Below, in pieces: positions 44,185-56,614 of a DNA stretch of 64,000 nucleotides (its first letter is position 1; each line of letters opens with the position of its first letter). The stretch is from Novosphingobium sp. PC22D (GTDB taxonomy: Bacteria; Pseudomonadota; Alphaproteobacteria; Sphingomonadales; Sphingomonadaceae): the NCBI RefSeq assembly GCF_002556635.1, contig NZ_MWMO01000004.1:186001-250000 (forward strand), given 5' to 3'. The position numbers were made by a program, and so were the translations under genes. A model generated the notes under the pieces. It was not told the origin of the DNA. It ran no database searches and saw only the letters and a list, made by a program, of their open reading frames with translations.

Positions 44185-45582
44185 TCAGAAGCTGTACTTC
44201 GCGGTGACCTGCACCTTTTGCAGGTTGCCGCTGGCGCCGCCCTCGTTCTCGCGCTCGGCATACATGTATTCAAGTCCGAGATCGAGCTTGGGCACCGGCG
44301 AATAGATCACGTTGGCGAGCGCGTTCCACACGCTGTCGGTCGCGCCGGCTCCGGTCAGCGCCACCGGATTGTCAGCCTTGAAATAACTGCCGGCGACGTT
44401 CGAACGCAGCTTGTCGTTCCACACGTGCCGGAACGCGGCGAAGCCCGAGTAGGTGGTGATCGGATCGAGCTCGCCGTCGAGGTCGATCGCCGCGTCGTTG
44501 ACGATGTTGGCGCCCATGTAGCGGCCGAGCCCCTGGCCGACGGTGCCCATGAAGCGCACGTCGTCCTTGTCGCCGACCGGCACCTTGCCGCTCAGGCTGA
44601 CGCCGTAGCCGAAGGCGCTGTCGCCCGAGGCGGCGCCGAGGTCGGCGGCCGAGGCATGGAGCTGGCGCACGATCCCGGCGAGCGCGAAGCCCTTCACGTC
44701 GTAGCGCACGATGATGTCGGGCAGCTTGTCGTCGGCGGGCAGGATGCGGCCGCCGCTCGCATTGGTGATCGTCGTTTCGGGCTGCTCGACCGCGAAGGAC
44801 AGACCGCTCTTCGCCTGATAGCGGATCATCGGCTGCCGCACGAACACGGTGCCCGGCATGGTGCCCACGAAGTCGACGCTGTCGGGCAGCGCGGAGACGT
44901 TCTGGAAGGTCGACCAGGCCTGGCCGAAGGTCCAGCCGTCGTAAGTGAGGAACGCCTGGCGCATGCGCGGGGTATAGCTGTTCGAGACCCGCTGGTCGCC
45001 GCCCGAGGTGACGAGGAAGTCGAGTTCGAGGTGCCCGCCCAGGGTCTTGCCGCCGACCGGAGTCTCGGCCTTGAGGATGACGCGGCTCTGGCGCGCGTGG
45101 AAATGCGTGTCCCAGCCCGAGGCGGAACCGCCGACCGGGATCAGGCTGGGGATGAGGAAGTCGCGGTTGATCGAATCGCCGGGCACTTCGCCGCCGCTGG
45201 TGCGCTGCGAGATCGCGTCCATCTTGACATAGCCGCCGATGGTGAACTGCGTCGCGCCGACGCGGAAGCCCTTCTTGTCGTCCGCCTCGATCCTGGCGAC
45301 GCGCTCCCTGATCTCGCCCTGCTCGGCGGCGACCGCGCGGGTCTCGGCGACGGCGGCGCGCATTTCCCGCGCCATCGCCGCGTCGGCGGGGCTGGCGGCG
45401 GCGGCCGTGCCCTGCGCCGCGTCCATGCGCGCCTGCATCTGCATGATCATCGCCTCGAGCCGGTCGAGCCGCTGCTCGAGCGTCTCCTGAGCCAGCGCCG
45501 CCACCGGCGCCAGCGCGCTGGCGCTCAACAGGCCCGCGGCAAGCGACTTGCGCAGACCGGCCCTCATCCGGCAATAGTCCAT
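44185..45582 (-). CDS. DcaP-type trimeric outer-membrane porin
   Basis: 465 residues from ATG 45582 behind GGAGGAA. Signal peptide ends near VAALAQE. Residues about 35-100 form a coiled coil (LEQRLDRLEAMIMQMQARMD; EIRERVARIEADD). The rest is a beta-barrel with alternating strands, starting GATQFTIGGYVKMDAISQRT and ending in VQVTAKYSF, the terminal Phe being the usual barrel-assembly signal. DcaP proteins of Acinetobacter take up dicarboxylates and other negatively charged solutes. Its place between acs and prpE suggests carboxylate uptake. Confidence 0.9.
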   Translation of the reverse strand: MDYCRMRAGLRKSLAAGLLSASALAPVAALAQETLEQRLDRLEAMIMQMQARMDAAQGTAAAASPADAAMAREMRAAVAETRAVAAEQGEIRERVARIEADDKKGFRVGATQFTIGGYVKMDAISQRTSGGEVPGDSINRDFLIPSLIPVGGSASGWDTHFHARQSRVILKAETPVGGKTLGGHLELDFLVTSGGDQRVSNSYTPRMRQAFLTYDGWTFGQAWSTFQNVSALPDSVDFVGTMPGTVFVRQPMIRYQAKSGLSFAVEQPETTITNASGGRILPADDKLPDIIVRYDVKGFALAGIVRQLHASAADLGAASGDSAFGYGVSLSGKVPVGDKDDVRFMGTVGQGLGRYMGANIVNDAAIDLDGELDPITTYSGFAAFRHVWNDKLRSNVAGSYFKADNPVALTGAGATDSVWNALANVIYSPVPKLDLGLEYMYAERENEGGASGNLQKVQVTAKYSF

Positions 45583-45644
45583 GATCGTTCCTCCCCCATC
45601 TGACGTGGTTCGCTTGGAGGAGGGATCTTGCAGGGTGCTCCGCC

Positions 45645-45674
45645 TGCCGCCAGTCGGCAAATGGTCTATAAGAC
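45645..45674. promoter_or_regulatory. inverted repeats in the porin-acs intergenic region
   Basis: TGCCG-N5-CGGCA (45645-45659) and GTCT-ATA-AGAC (45664-45674) lie centrally in the 178-base gap between the divergent porin and acs genes. The second overlaps a -10-like TATAAG for rightward transcription. Either could be an operator, for instance for the response regulator encoded after acs. Confidence 0.3.
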
Positions 45675-45760
45675 TTAGGTCGCAATGACCCGCTCGTGCC
45701 GCTCGCGCTAGGAATGCAGCCAAGTTGCGCTTATCTTGCGTCCACACACCGGGAGAGATC

Positions 45761-47725
<1,965 letters not shown>

Positions 47726-47738
47726 GTCCCCGACCGTC

Positions 47739-48383
47739 ATGGCGCACCGCATCGTCATCGCCGACGACCATCCGCTTCTGCGCGCGGCCGTGCGCGCCTC
47801 GGTCGAGAAGGTCTGGCCCGGTCACGAGATCGTCGAAGCCGCCGATTGCGCTGAGGCGCGCGCCGCGGCCGAAGCGGGCGGAGTCGAGCTGATGACGCTC
47901 GACCTCCACATGGCGGACAGCACCGGGTTGCAGACGCTCATGGCGTTCCGGCAGGATTTTCCGGCGATGCCGATCGTGGTCGTCTCGGCCAGCGAGGACC
48001 GTCGGATCGTGCGCAACGCCCGCGAGATCGGCGCCTCGGGCTTCATTCCCAAGAGCGCGCCGCTCGACGTCATGCGCGAGGCGCTCGCCGCCGTCGCCGC
48101 GGGCGACTTGTGGTTCCCCGAGATCGCCGAGGAGGAGCCCGAGGACGAGGGCGGTGACGCCGTCGCGCGGCTCGCGCGGCTCACTCCGGCGCAGCGGCGC
48201 ATCCTCGCGCTCGTCGCCGAGGGCAAGCTCAACAAGCAGATCGCGCACGAAATGGACATCACCGAAGCGACGGTGAAGGCGCACATGACCGCGATCTTCC
48301 GCCGCCTCGGCGTGATCAACCGCACCCAGGCGGTGCTGATCGCCCACCAGCTCGACGCCGGCGCGCCGGGCGTGGAGGGCTAG
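47739..48383 (+). CDS. NarL/FixJ-type (LuxR) response regulator
   Basis: 214 residues. Receiver domain: Asp9/Asp10 in VIADDHPLL, phosphoacceptor Asp55 in MTLDLHMADSTGL, Lys105 in GFIPKSAPLD. The C-terminal LuxR HTH reads LTPAQRRILALVAEGKLNKQ, then IAHEMDITEATVKAHMTAIF, and RRLGVINRTQAVL. It starts 13 bases after acs and is surely co-transcribed. LuxR-type regulators control acs and alcohol oxidation in pseudomonads (ErdR/AgmR group), so autoregulated control of the acetate module is likely. No cognate kinase adjacent. Confidence 0.95.
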   Translation: MAHRIVIADDHPLLRAAVRASVEKVWPGHEIVEAADCAEARAAAEAGGVELMTLDLHMADSTGLQTLMAFRQDFPAMPIVVVSASEDRRIVRNAREIGASGFIPKSAPLDVMREALAAVAAGDLWFPEIAEEEPEDEGGDAVARLARLTPAQRRILALVAEGKLNKQIAHEMDITEATVKAHMTAIFRRLGVINRTQAVLIAHQLDAGAPGVEG

Positions 48384-48577
48384 CCATTCGCGGCCAGCGC
48401 ATCCCCCGCGCCGCACAATCGAGCGAGCGCCGGCCCTTTGCGGCGATCGTCGCGGCCGCCCGCGCAAAAGAACGGGCGGTCAAGGCTGCAAAGCGGCGAA
48501 ATCGGCGTTAGGATGCCTGCAAGTCCGATCGACGAAGCACGCGTCGGAACCCCGTTCGCAATGACAGAAGGCCGCAC

Positions 48578-48772
48578 ATGGGAAACGTCGTCCGCTTCAA
48601 GCGCCCTCCGCGCAATCAGGGCCAGTTCAAGGGCTACAGGCCCTCGCCCGGTCCGGACGGTCCCAAGAAGCCGAAAAAGCCCAAGCGCAAGTGGGGCCTG
48701 CTGCACTCGCTGGTCACGCTTATCGGCGGAGCCGTAGCGCTCCATGCGATAGCCTCGCTGTTTCCGGCGTAA
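48578..48772 (+). CDS. small single-pass membrane protein, unknown
   Basis: 64 residues from ATG 48578 behind AGAAGG. The N-terminal 39 residues are very basic and Pro/Gly/Lys-rich (MGNVVRFKRPPRNQGQFKGY; PKKPKKPKRKW). The C-terminal 25 form one hydrophobic helix (GLLHSLVTLIGGAVALHAIA). The basic side is expected to stay in the cytoplasm. I do not recognise a family. Upstream neighbour is the response regulator, 194 bases away. Confidence 0.65.
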   Translation: MGNVVRFKRPPRNQGQFKGYRPSPGPDGPKKPKKPKRKWGLLHSLVTLIGGAVALHAIASLFPA

Positions 48773-48806
48773 CAAGCGCGCCCGTCGGAATCGGCGCGCG
48801 GCATGC

Positions 48807-49241
48807 TCAGTTGGCGTCGCCGGTTGCGTAGCTTTCGCCCTCCTGCGCGAGCAGCGGCAGCATCACCTTGTCGGCCAGCACCGTGCAGAAATACTCGTTG
48901 AGCTGGCAGATCCTGCCGTCGCGAAAGGTGAAGATGAAGACGTACTGGTTGCAGTAGGGCTCGCCGCTGCTGAGCACCGCATCGGCCTCGAACTCGAGCA
49001 CGACGGTATCGCCTTCCGCGACGATCTTGTGCATCGTCGGACGAAAGCCGGTGGGAACGATCGCCTTGAAGGCGCTGGCGGTCGCCACCATCATCTCACG
49101 GCTCCTGCGGCCCGAAACGCCAGCGAAGCCGCGCGTGTTGGTCACGGCATCGCGCGTGAGGCAGCGGTCCATCGCCGCACCGTCGCCTGCATCCATTGCC
49201 GCCAGGAAGTCCAGCGCCACCTGCTTGTTTGATTCGCTCAT
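48807..49241 (-). CDS. SnoaL-like/NTF2-fold protein
   Basis: 144 residues. MSESNKQVALDFLAAMDAGD opens a typical NTF2-like cone, followed by MHKIVAEGDTVVLEFEADAV and YNQYVF-type strands (YCNQYVFIFTFRDGRICQLN; EYFCTVLADKV). Members act as isomerases, dehydratases or small-ligand binders; polyketide SnoaL and limonene epoxide hydrolase are examples. Function here unknown. Downstream of the TetR gene by 55 bases, probably its regulatory target. Confidence 0.85.
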   Translation of the reverse strand: MSESNKQVALDFLAAMDAGDGAAMDRCLTRDAVTNTRGFAGVSGRRSREMMVATASAFKAIVPTGFRPTMHKIVAEGDTVVLEFEADAVLSSGEPYCNQYVFIFTFRDGRICQLNEYFCTVLADKVMLPLLAQEGESYATGDAN

Positions 49242-49296
49242 TCCCTCTCTCCACTGTCCCGCCGAAGCGGTTCCTTGAACCCGAATCGCGCGCGCC

Positions 49297-49890
49297 TCAC
49301 GATGGCTCGTAGCGCTCGAAGATCGCCTCGACGAGCGCGCGCGCCGGCTGGTGCCCGATTTCGACGCCGAGCTGCTCTTCGCGGATCAGCGTGAGCGAGA
49401 GGCTGGTCGCGATCAGCGCCAGGCAATCGGCGGGCATGACCTGTGCGGCCCCGCTGCGCGCCGCCGCCCGCTCGATCGCCGCGATCTGGATGCGCCGCGA
49501 TTCCTCGATGAAGCGGATCACTTCCTTGCGCAGACCGTCGATCCGTGCGGCGAGCGCCATGAATTCGGCGGTAAGCCGCGCATCGGCGGTATGGATGCAG
49601 ATGTCCCAGATATGCCGCATCGGAAGGTCCGACCCGGCCGCCTGCGCGAGTCGCGCCAGCTCGCGCTCGGACAAGCGGCGGAACATCGCCACGACAAGCT
49701 CGTCCATGGTGCTGAAGTAGTAATAGATCAGCCGCTGCTTGACGCCGACGCGCTCCGCCACCCTGCGTGACGTCAGGGCCGCGTGGCCTTCCTCGCGAAG
49801 CACGTCTTCCGCGCCGTCGAGCATGGCGTGCCAGTTCTCCGAGCCGGCCGGACCCATGCGCCGCCGGGGTTTGCGTTCCGCACCCGTCAT
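49297..49890 (-). CDS. TetR family regulator
   Basis: 197 residues from ATG 49890 behind AAGGAA. The N-terminal HTH reads AMLDGAEDVLREEGHAALTS, RRVAERVGVKQRLIYYYFST and MDELVVAMFRR, the YYYF being the usual recognition-helix end. The C-terminal helical domain binds an unknown ligand. Same strand as the SnoaL-like gene, which it may control. It is not adjacent to the exporter operon at 51240, so a role there is unsupported. Confidence 0.92.
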   Translation of the reverse strand: MTGAERKPRRRMGPAGSENWHAMLDGAEDVLREEGHAALTSRRVAERVGVKQRLIYYYFSTMDELVVAMFRRLSERELARLAQAAGSDLPMRHIWDICIHTADARLTAEFMALAARIDGLRKEVIRFIEESRRIQIAAIERAAARSGAAQVMPADCLALIATSLSLTLIREEQLGVEIGHQPARALVEAIFERYEPS

Positions 49891-49975
49891 GTGTTTCCTT
49901 CGCCTGAAGCGCCCATGCCTAGGCGGTCGGCGCAAAGGTGTTAAGCCCGCGAGCGCGCCGGCCGCCGCCGGGGCT

Positions 49976-50960
49976 TCAGTCGGCGGGGCTCACGAAGGTG
50001 GTGTCGCGGCAATCGACCCGGACCCAGACCTGGCCGCCGCGCCGCGCCTTGCCGCCGGCCGGGTCGCAGCGTCCCTTGAGGATGTTGGCGGGATCGTCCG
50101 GATCGGCAGGCGGGATCGCTTTGGCCGCGCTCCTGCCGGCATCGCTTCCGCGGAATCCAGGCCTCCCAGCGCGACCAGCCGTACTCGCGGGTGAAGATGA
50201 AGGTCTCGATCGCGTTGTTGGTGCGCGAAAGGTCGTGATGGGCGATGTGCTCGGACCGGATCGCCTCGAGCGTCTTGCCGCTTTCGAAGGTGAACGGTGC
50301 GGCCGCGTGCCAGACCGCGTCGATCCGCCGCCCGCCGACGCGGCTTTCGGCCTCCCGGGCCGGGCAGCCTTCGGGAGCGTCCAGGCGCCGCACTGTCATG
50401 TCATGGCGGCGGCTGCCCGATGCCAGCGGGAAGGCGTTGGGAAACAGCACCCAGCCGTCGCCCTCGCCCGCGCCGGAGAAGCGCTGTTCCCAGCATTGCT
50501 GATCGGAGGTCGCGATGATCGAGACGAAGGCGCCCTCGTGTTCGATGAGGTCGTAGCCGTCGCGGGTCTTGACGAAGCCGTCGTGAAAGCCGCTGCCGTC
50601 GTCCATCTGCTTGGCTATGCGGACGCGCCCGGCCGCGTCGGGTATGCTGCTGACCGCCTGGTAGCGCTTGCCGCCGTGGGCCTCGTCGGAATCGGTCAGG
50701 CGGTAGGGCGGGGTCTCGCCGGCGCGAATGTCGCGGCTGGTGGGGCACGAGGCGGGGTCGCCCGGAACCACGGCCCCCGCCTCGACGCAGACATTCTGGA
50801 TCAGGAAATCGCCGATCGCGGAGGATGCACGCGCTCGGGCGGGTGCCGCCTTCAGCGCCCGGGCCTCGGCCTGCGCGGGCGGCGACGAGGGTTCGGGCAC
50901 CGGCGCCGGACCACAGCCCGCAAGCATCATGGCCGTCAAGACAGGGATACGGATGGTCAT
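49976..50960 (-). pseudogene. lipoprotein gene with a frameshift
   Basis: A lipoprotein reading frame starts at ATG 50960 (MTIRIPVLTAMMLAGCGPAP, lipobox LAGC). It runs coherently for about 270 residues to TREYGWSRWEAWIP and then turns into low-complexity Arg-rich residues. In the next frame the sequence resumes immediately at about 50149 (GSDAGRSAAKAIPPADPDDP ... KGRCDPAGGKARRGGQVWVR and DCRDTTFVSPAD) to a TGA at 49976. One extra base near 50150 explains it. Joined, the protein would be about 327 residues. No function is known to me; it has several Cys residues and looks periplasmic. Either recently broken or a sequencing error. Confidence 0.75.
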
Positions 50961-51114
50961 GCGGTCTCCCTTGCGGCTCACGGCGCTTCGGTCGCGTCCC
51001 GCCGGTTCTCGCCTTCATCGAGGGCCAGATCCAGCTCGGGGACCAGACGATCAGGGTCGATGCCGTCGCGCTCGCGGCGATGTCCTGAGGCGAGCAGGCT
51101 CCGGGCGCGCATTG

Positions 51115-51169
51115 TATCAGAGTGTAAAAACCTGCAATTCGTCAATGATTGGTATCAAAGGATATGATA
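51115..51169 (+). promoter_or_regulatory. AT-rich promoter with TATCA/TGATA repeats ahead of the exporter operon
   Basis: TATCA (51153-51157) and TGATA (51165-51169) form an inverted repeat with a seven-base gap, and a further TATCA lies at 51115-51119. This AT-rich island stands 71-125 bases before the exporter start, in otherwise GC-rich DNA. It probably holds the promoter and an operator; the regulator is not identified. Confidence 0.4.
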
Positions 51170-51239
51170 TGAGGGCGCTGCGTTCCTAGGAGCGGGCCGA
51201 CTCCCGTCCGCCGGGACAGCGGCGAAAGGGAAGCCACTT

Positions 51240-52757
51240 TTGAGCGACGAGGCGTGGGACGTGTGCAGTGACGGAATGGCCGGCGATAAGGCCGCACACC
51301 GGAACTCGCCCAGCCGCCGCGGCGACCGGATCGCCGCCGTGGCGCTCGCGCTCGGTGTCTCGGCATGTTCCTTCGCGCCGGACTACGTCCGCCCGCCGCA
51401 GCCGGTGCCCGAGAGCTATCCGGCGCCCGCGCCGGCCGGCGCTTCCTCGATCGCGGACCTGGGCTGGCAGGACTTCTTCCGCCAACCCGAACTGCAGCGG
51501 CTGATCGCGGAGGCGCTGGCCAACAACCGCGACATCCGCATCGCCAGCGCGCGCGTGGACGAAGCGCGCGGCGCGTGGCGGATCGAGGGCGCGCCGCTCT
51601 ATCCGCAACTCGACGCGGTCGCGACCGGCACGCGCGGGCGCTCGTTGTTCAACCTGCCGACCACGGGCGCGACACCGGTCGAGGTCAGGCAGATCAGCGC
51701 GCAGTTGAACGCCAGTTGGGAAATCGACTTCTGGGGCAGGCTGCGCAACCTGCGCGATGCCGCGCGCTGGCAATACCTCGCGACCGAGGAGGCGCGCCGC
51801 GCGGTGGCGACCAGCCTCGTCGCGCAAGTGGCCAACGGCTACCTGCTGGAGCGCGAATACGAAGAGCGCGCGGCGCTGGCCCGCCGCTCGATAGAAACGC
51901 GCGAGGAATCGCTGCGGATCATGCGGCGCCGCTACGAAGTCGGATCGGGTTCCAGGCTCGACATGGCGCAGGCGCAGATCCTGCTGGCGCAGGCGCGCAC
52001 GACACTGCAGGCGCTCGAGCAGGATCGGGCGGTCAACCGCAACGCGCTCGCCCTGCTGGTCGGCCATCCGGTGACCATCGCGCCCGGCACGCTCACGCTG
52101 CGCGACGCGCCCGAGGGCATACCGCTTCCCGTCGGTCTGCCTTCGCAACTGCTGGTCAACCGGCCGGACGTGGTCGCGGCCGAAAACCGGCTCCGCGCCG
52201 CCAATGCCAACATCGGCGCGGCGCGCGCGGCGTTCCTGCCCAACATCAGCCTGACCGGCGCCTACGGCACGATGAGCGACGCGCTCGACGGGCTGTTCGC
52301 CGATGGCAGCGAGGCCTGGAGCTTTTCCCCGACCATCAGCATGCCGCTGTTCAACGCCGGCAGGCTGAAGGGCAATCTCGATGTCGTGAAGGCGCGGCGC
52401 GAGATCGCGGTCGCCGAGTACGAGCAGACGATCCAGACCGCGTTTCGCGACGTCTCCGACGCACTCGTGCGCCGCCGCCAGCTCCAGCTCCAGATCGACA
52501 CCACGAAGGACTTGCTGGACGCGCAGCGCGAGCGCGCACGGCTCGCCCAGCTCCGCTTCGACAACGGGCGCTCCGCCTATCTCGAAGTGCTCGACGCCCA
52601 GCGCGACCTGTTCGAGGCCGAACAGTCGCTGGTCCAGCTCCGCCGCGCCGAGCTGGCCAGCATCGTCGCGCTCTATGCCGCGCTCGGCGGCGGCTTTGCC
52701 GGGACCCCGGCGTTCGATACCGCCGCAACCGGAAACGACGAGGAACAGACGCAATGA
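51240..52757 (+). CDS. outer-membrane efflux factor, NodT family
   Basis: TolC-like outer-membrane channel protein, 505 residues from a TTG at 51240 (AAGGGA eight to ten bases upstream); ATG 51276 is the alternative. Lipobox-type LGVSACS near residue 43 suggests an N-acylated NodT/OprM form. Then [15 protein letters not shown], two OEP repeats ([30 protein letters not shown]; later [20 protein letters not shown]) and the central [20 protein letters not shown]. Stop overlaps the start of the adaptor gene (ATGA). First gene of a four-gene exporter. Confidence 0.93.
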   Translation: MSDEAWDVCSDGMAGDKAAHRNSPSRRGDRIAAVALALGVSACSFAPDYVRPPQPVPESYPAPAPAGASSIADLGWQDFFRQPELQRLIAEALANNRDIRIASARVDEARGAWRIEGAPLYPQLDAVATGTRGRSLFNLPTTGATPVEVRQISAQLNASWEIDFWGRLRNLRDAARWQYLATEEARRAVATSLVAQVANGYLLEREYEERAALARRSIETREESLRIMRRRYEVGSGSRLDMAQAQILLAQARTTLQALEQDRAVNRNALALLVGHPVTIAPGTLTLRDAPEGIPLPVGLPSQLLVNRPDVVAAENRLRAANANIGAARAAFLPNISLTGAYGTMSDALDGLFADGSEAWSFSPTISMPLFNAGRLKGNLDVVKARREIAVAEYEQTIQTAFRDVSDALVRRRQLQLQIDTTKDLLDAQRERARLAQLRFDNGRSAYLEVLDAQRDLFEAEQSLVQLRRAELASIVALYAALGGGFAGTPAFDTAATGNDEEQTQ

Positions 52758-53830
52758 CGCAGGCGGACAGCAGGACTTGGCTCGTCAGGGGCGCGATCCT
52801 CGCGGCGATCGTGGTGCTCGCGCTCGCCTTGTGGTCGTTGCTCAGGCCCGACGGCCTGCCCGACGGGATCGTCAGCGGCAACGGCCGCATCGAGGCGACC
52901 GAGATCGACATCTCGGCCAAGACGCCCGGGCGCATCAAGGACATCGTCGCCGAGGAAGGCCAGCTCGTCAAAGCGGGCGATGTCGTGGCGCACATGGACA
53001 CCGACACGCTTCGCGCACAGCTCGCCGAGGCCGAGGCGCAGCTCGCGCAAGCGACCAACGCGATCGAGATCGCCGAGGCCCAGGTCAGCCAGCGGCAGAG
53101 CGAACAGTCCGCCGCGCAAGCCGTCGTGCGCCAGCGCGAAGCCGAGCTGAGCGCCGCGCGCAAGCGTTTCCGCCGGTCGGCGACACTCGCGAAGGAAGGC
53201 GCGACCGCGGTGCAGGAGCGCGACGACAACGAGGCCTCGGTCGAAGGCGCGCAGGCCGCGCTCGAGGCGGCGCGCGCGCAACATGCCTCCGCCAACGCCG
53301 GCATCGCCGCGGCGCGCAGCCAGGTGATCGGGGCGCGGTCCAACGCCGATGCCGCGCGCGCGACGATCGCGCGGATCAAGGTGGACATCGCCGACGCGGC
53401 CCTGCGCGCCCCGCGCGGCGGCCGCATCCAGTACCGCATCGCCCAGCCGGGCGAAGTGGTCGCGGCCGGCGGCCGGGTAATGAACCTCGTCGACCTCACC
53501 GACGTCTACATGACCTTCTTCCTGCCCGAGACCGTGGCCGGACGCGTGCGCATCGGCAGCGAGGCGCGTCTCGTGCTCGACGCCCTGCCGGGCCGAGTGA
53601 TACCGGCCAAGGTCAGCTTCGTGGCCGACGTCGCCCAGTTCACGCCGAAGACGGTCGAGACCGAAAGCGAGCGGCAGAAGCTGATGTTCCGTGTGCGCGC
53701 GCGGATCGACCCCGCGCTGCTCGAGCGCCACATCTCGATCGTCAAGACCGGCCTGCCGGGCATGGCCTACCTGCGCATCGATCCCGATGCGGCCTGGCCC
53801 GAGGACCTCTCGCCGGTGGTGAAGGACTGA
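52754..53830 (+). CDS. HlyD/EmrA-type periplasmic adaptor (YhiI-like)
   Basis: Membrane fusion protein of 358 residues linking inner-membrane transporter and outer-membrane channel. One N-terminal helix ([18 protein letters not shown]), then the biotinyl-lipoyl half [20 protein letters not shown] and [16 protein letters not shown], a long alpha-helical hairpin (residues about 75-210, rich in Gln/Ala/Glu), the second lipoyl half [20 protein letters not shown] and a beta-barrel domain. Overlaps the preceding gene by four bases. Resembles YhiI, which is paired with RbbA and YhhJ in enterobacteria. Confidence 0.93.
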   Translation: MTQADSRTWLVRGAILAAIVVLALALWSLLRPDGLPDGIVSGNGRIEATEIDISAKTPGRIKDIVAEEGQLVKAGDVVAHMDTDTLRAQLAEAEAQLAQATNAIEIAEAQVSQRQSEQSAAQAVVRQREAELSAARKRFRRSATLAKEGATAVQERDDNEASVEGAQAALEAARAQHASANAGIAAARSQVIGARSNADAARATIARIKVDIADAALRAPRGGRIQYRIAQPGEVVAAGGRVMNLVDLTDVYMTFFLPETVAGRVRIGSEARLVLDALPGRVIPAKVSFVADVAQFTPKTVETESERQKLMFRVRARIDPALLERHISIVKTGLPGMAYLRIDPDAAWPEDLSPVVKD

Positions 53831-53834
53831 GGCG

Positions 53835-56612
53835 ATGGCATCCGCGCAGCCGCCCGGAGATCCGGGGCCGGTCGTCCGCATTGCCGGGGTTTCGTTGCAC
53901 TACGGCAAGAAGACGGCGCTGCGCGATCTCGAACTGACCGTGCAGCAAGGCCGGATGATCGGTCTGATCGGACCGGACGGCGTCGGCAAGTCGAGCCTCC
54001 TGGCGCTGCTGTCCGGCGCACGCGCGATGCAGGACGGCGAAGTGACGGTGCTGGGCGGCGACATGCGCGCGCGTCGCCATCGCGAGGCGGTGTGCCCGCG
54101 CATCGCCTATATGCCGCAAGGGCTGGGCAAGAACCTCTATCCGACGCTGTCGGTCGAGGAAAACCTGCAGTTCTTCGCGCGGCTGTTCGGCCACGACGCC
54201 GCCGAACGGCGACGGCGCATCGACACTCTGACCCTCTCGACCGGGCTCCACCGCTTCCTGTCGCGCCCGGCGGGCAAGCTTTCGGGCGGCATGAAGCAGA
54301 AGCTCGGCCTGTGCTGCGCGCTGGTCCACGATCCCGACCTGCTGATCCTCGACGAGCCGACCACCGGCGTCGATCCGCTGGCGCGCGCGCAGTTCTGGGA
54401 CCTGATCGGGAGCATCCGCGAACAGCGGCCGGAGATGAGCGTGATCGTCGCGACCGCCTACATGGACGAGGCCCAGCGCTTCGACTGGCTGGTGGCGATG
54501 GACGACGGCGCCGTGCTCGCCACCGGGACTCCGGCCGAACTGCTCGCCCGCACCGGCAGCGCCTCGCTCGAAGCCGCTTTCGCCGAACTCCTGCCCGAGG
54601 AGCGCAAGCGCGGCCACGCGCCGGTGGTCATCCCGCCGCTCGAGGCCGGCCAGGACGACATCGCCATCGAGGCGAAGGATCTCACCATGCGCTTCGGCGA
54701 TTTCGTCGCGGTCGATCATGTCAGCTTCCGGATTCGGCGCGGCGAGATCTTCGGCTTCCTCGGCTCGAACGGCTGCGGCAAGACGACGACGATGAAGATG
54801 CTCACCGGGCTGCTGCCGGCAAGCGAGGGCGAAGCCTGGCTGTTCGGCAATCCGGTCGACCCGCGTGACATCTCGACGCGGCGGCGAGTCGGCTACATGA
54901 GCCAGGCCTTCTCGCTCTACGGCGAATTGACCGTGCGGCAGAACCTTGAGCTTCACGCGCGGCTGTTCCACGTCCCCGATGACGCGATACCCGGGCGCGT
55001 GAGCGAGATGGTCGAACGCTTCGCGCTGGGCCCGGTGCTCGACGAGCTGCCCGAACGCATCCCGCTCGGCATGCGCCAGCGCCTGTCGCTGGCGGTCGCC
55101 ATGGTGCACAAGCCCGAACTGCTGATCCTCGACGAGCCGACCTCGGGCGTCGATCCGGTGGCGCGCGATTCGTTCTGGCGGCTGCTCGTCGAACTCTCGC
55201 GCCGCGACAAGGTGACGATCTTCATCTCGACCCATTTCATGAACGAGGCCGAGCGCTGCGACCGCATGTCGATGATGCACGCGGGCCAAGTGCTCGACAG
55301 CGACGCGCCCGCAAGGCTCGTCGAAAAGCGCGGTGCGAAGACGCTCGAAGAGGCCTTCATCGGCTATCTTGTCGACGCCGAGAAAAGCGGCCGCACCCCA
55401 GATGAGGCGAGCTGCGAGGATCAGGATCGGAAAGGTCAGCTGCCGCTCGAACAGGCGCCGTCCCGCGAACCGGCAAAGGTCTCCACCCGGTTCAGCCTGC
55501 AGCGCATGCTGAGCTACGTCTGGCGCGAAGCGCTCGAGCTGCAGCGCGATCCGGTGCGCGGCACGCTGGCGCTGGCCGGATCGGTGATCCTGCTGCTGGT
55601 GATTGGCTATGGCATCAGCCTGGACGTCAACGCCCTGCGCTATGCCGTGCTCGATCGCGACCAAAGCACGGTGAGCGAGCGCTACAAGCTCGATATCGCC
55701 GGATCGCGCTACTTCGTCGAGCAGCGGCCGATCACCGACTACGACGATCTCGACCGGCGCATGCGCAGCGGCGAACTGGCGCTGGCCATCGAGATCCCGC
55801 CCGGCTTCGGCCGGGACCTGATGCGCGGCCGACCGGTCTCGATCGGCGCGTGGTTCGACGGCGCCATGCCGCAGCGGGCCGAAACCGTGCAGGGCTACAT
55901 CCAGGGCATGCACCAGCACTGGCTGATGGACCAGATGCGCATGGCGGGCAGTCCCGCGGCGAGCAGCAACGTCTCGGTCGAGAACCGGTTCCGCTACAAT
56001 CCCGAAGTGGAGAGCCTGCCCGCGATGGTGCCCACCGTGATCCCCTTGCTGCTGCTGATGCTGCCGGCGATGCTGACCGCGCTCGCGGTGGTGCGGGAGA
56101 AGGAGAAAGGTTCGATCATCAACCTCTACGTGACGCCCGTGACCCGTTCCGAATTTCTGCTGGGCAAGCAGCTTCCCTATGTGGCGCTTGCCCTGGTCAA
56201 TTTCGTGGTGATGCTGCTGATGTCGGTGTTCCTGTTCGATGTTCCACCGACGGGCAACGTTCTGGCGCTGACGGCCGCGGTGCTCATCTTCTCGGTGATC
56301 TCGACCGGCATGGGCCTGCTCGCCTCGGCGATCACCAAGAGCCAGATCGCCGCGCTGTTCCTCGCCATGGTCGGCACGATGATCCCTGCCGTGACTTATG
56401 GCGGGATGATCGATCCTGTCTCGTCGCTCGAGGGGTCCGCTCGCACCATCGGCAGCATCTACCCCGCGAGCCACATGTTCACGATCAGCCGCGGCGTGTT
56501 CAGCAAGGCGCTGGGCTTTTCCGATCTGATGGGTTCCTTCTGGCCGCTGATCGTGACCGCGCCCGTCATCGTCGGACTGGCGATCGCGTTTCTCCGCAAG
56601 CAGGAGCGCTAG
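53835..56612 (+). CDS. RbbA-like ABC protein: two ATPase domains fused to an ABC-2 permease
   Basis: 925 residues. First ATPase: Walker [10 protein letters not shown], signature LSGGMKQK, Walker [14 protein letters not shown]. Second ATPase: Walker [10 protein letters not shown], a degenerate signature (PLGMRQRLS), Walker [14 protein letters not shown]. The C-terminal ABC-2 part has one helix near residue 575, a large periplasmic domain and five helices near the end ([40 protein letters not shown]). This three-part architecture is that of RbbA/YhiH. RbbA was reported as ribosome-associated in E. coli, but with adaptor, channel and permease genes alongside, export is the simpler role. Starts four bases after the adaptor gene. 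Confidence 0.94.
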   Translation: MASAQPPGDPGPVVRIAGVSLHYGKKTALRDLELTVQQGRMIGLIGPDGVGKSSLLALLSGARAMQDGEVTVLGGDMRARRHREAVCPRIAYMPQGLGKNLYPTLSVEENLQFFARLFGHDAAERRRRIDTLTLSTGLHRFLSRPAGKLSGGMKQKLGLCCALVHDPDLLILDEPTTGVDPLARAQFWDLIGSIREQRPEMSVIVATAYMDEAQRFDWLVAMDDGAVLATGTPAELLARTGSASLEAAFAELLPEERKRGHAPVVIPPLEAGQDDIAIEAKDLTMRFGDFVAVDHVSFRIRRGEIFGFLGSNGCGKTTTMKMLTGLLPASEGEAWLFGNPVDPRDISTRRRVGYMSQAFSLYGELTVRQNLELHARLFHVPDDAIPGRVSEMVERFALGPVLDELPERIPLGMRQRLSLAVAMVHKPELLILDEPTSGVDPVARDSFWRLLVELSRRDKVTIFISTHFMNEAERCDRMSMMHAGQVLDSDAPARLVEKRGAKTLEEAFIGYLVDAEKSGRTPDEASCEDQDRKGQLPLEQAPSREPAKVSTRFSLQRMLSYVWREALELQRDPVRGTLALAGSVILLLVIGYGISLDVNALRYAVLDRDQSTVSERYKLDIAGSRYFVEQRPITDYDDLDRRMRSGELALAIEIPPGFGRDLMRGRPVSIGAWFDGAMPQRAETVQGYIQGMHQHWLMDQMRMAGSPAASSNVSVENRFRYNPEVESLPAMVPTVIPLLLLMLPAMLTALAVVREKEKGSIINLYVTPVTRSEFLLGKQLPYVALALVNFVVMLLMSVFLFDVPPTGNVLALTAAVLIFSVISTGMGLLASAITKSQIAALFLAMVGTMIPAVTYGGMIDPVSSLEGSARTIGSIYPASHMFTISRGVFSKALGFSDLMGSFWPLIVTAPVIVGLAIAFLRKQER

Positions 56613-56614
56613 GG

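Noticed and set aside
49297..51239. TetR protein as local regulator of the exporter operon
   Set aside because: It is more than a kilobase away on the other strand with a broken gene between, and lies directly upstream of a SnoaL-like gene that is the better target.
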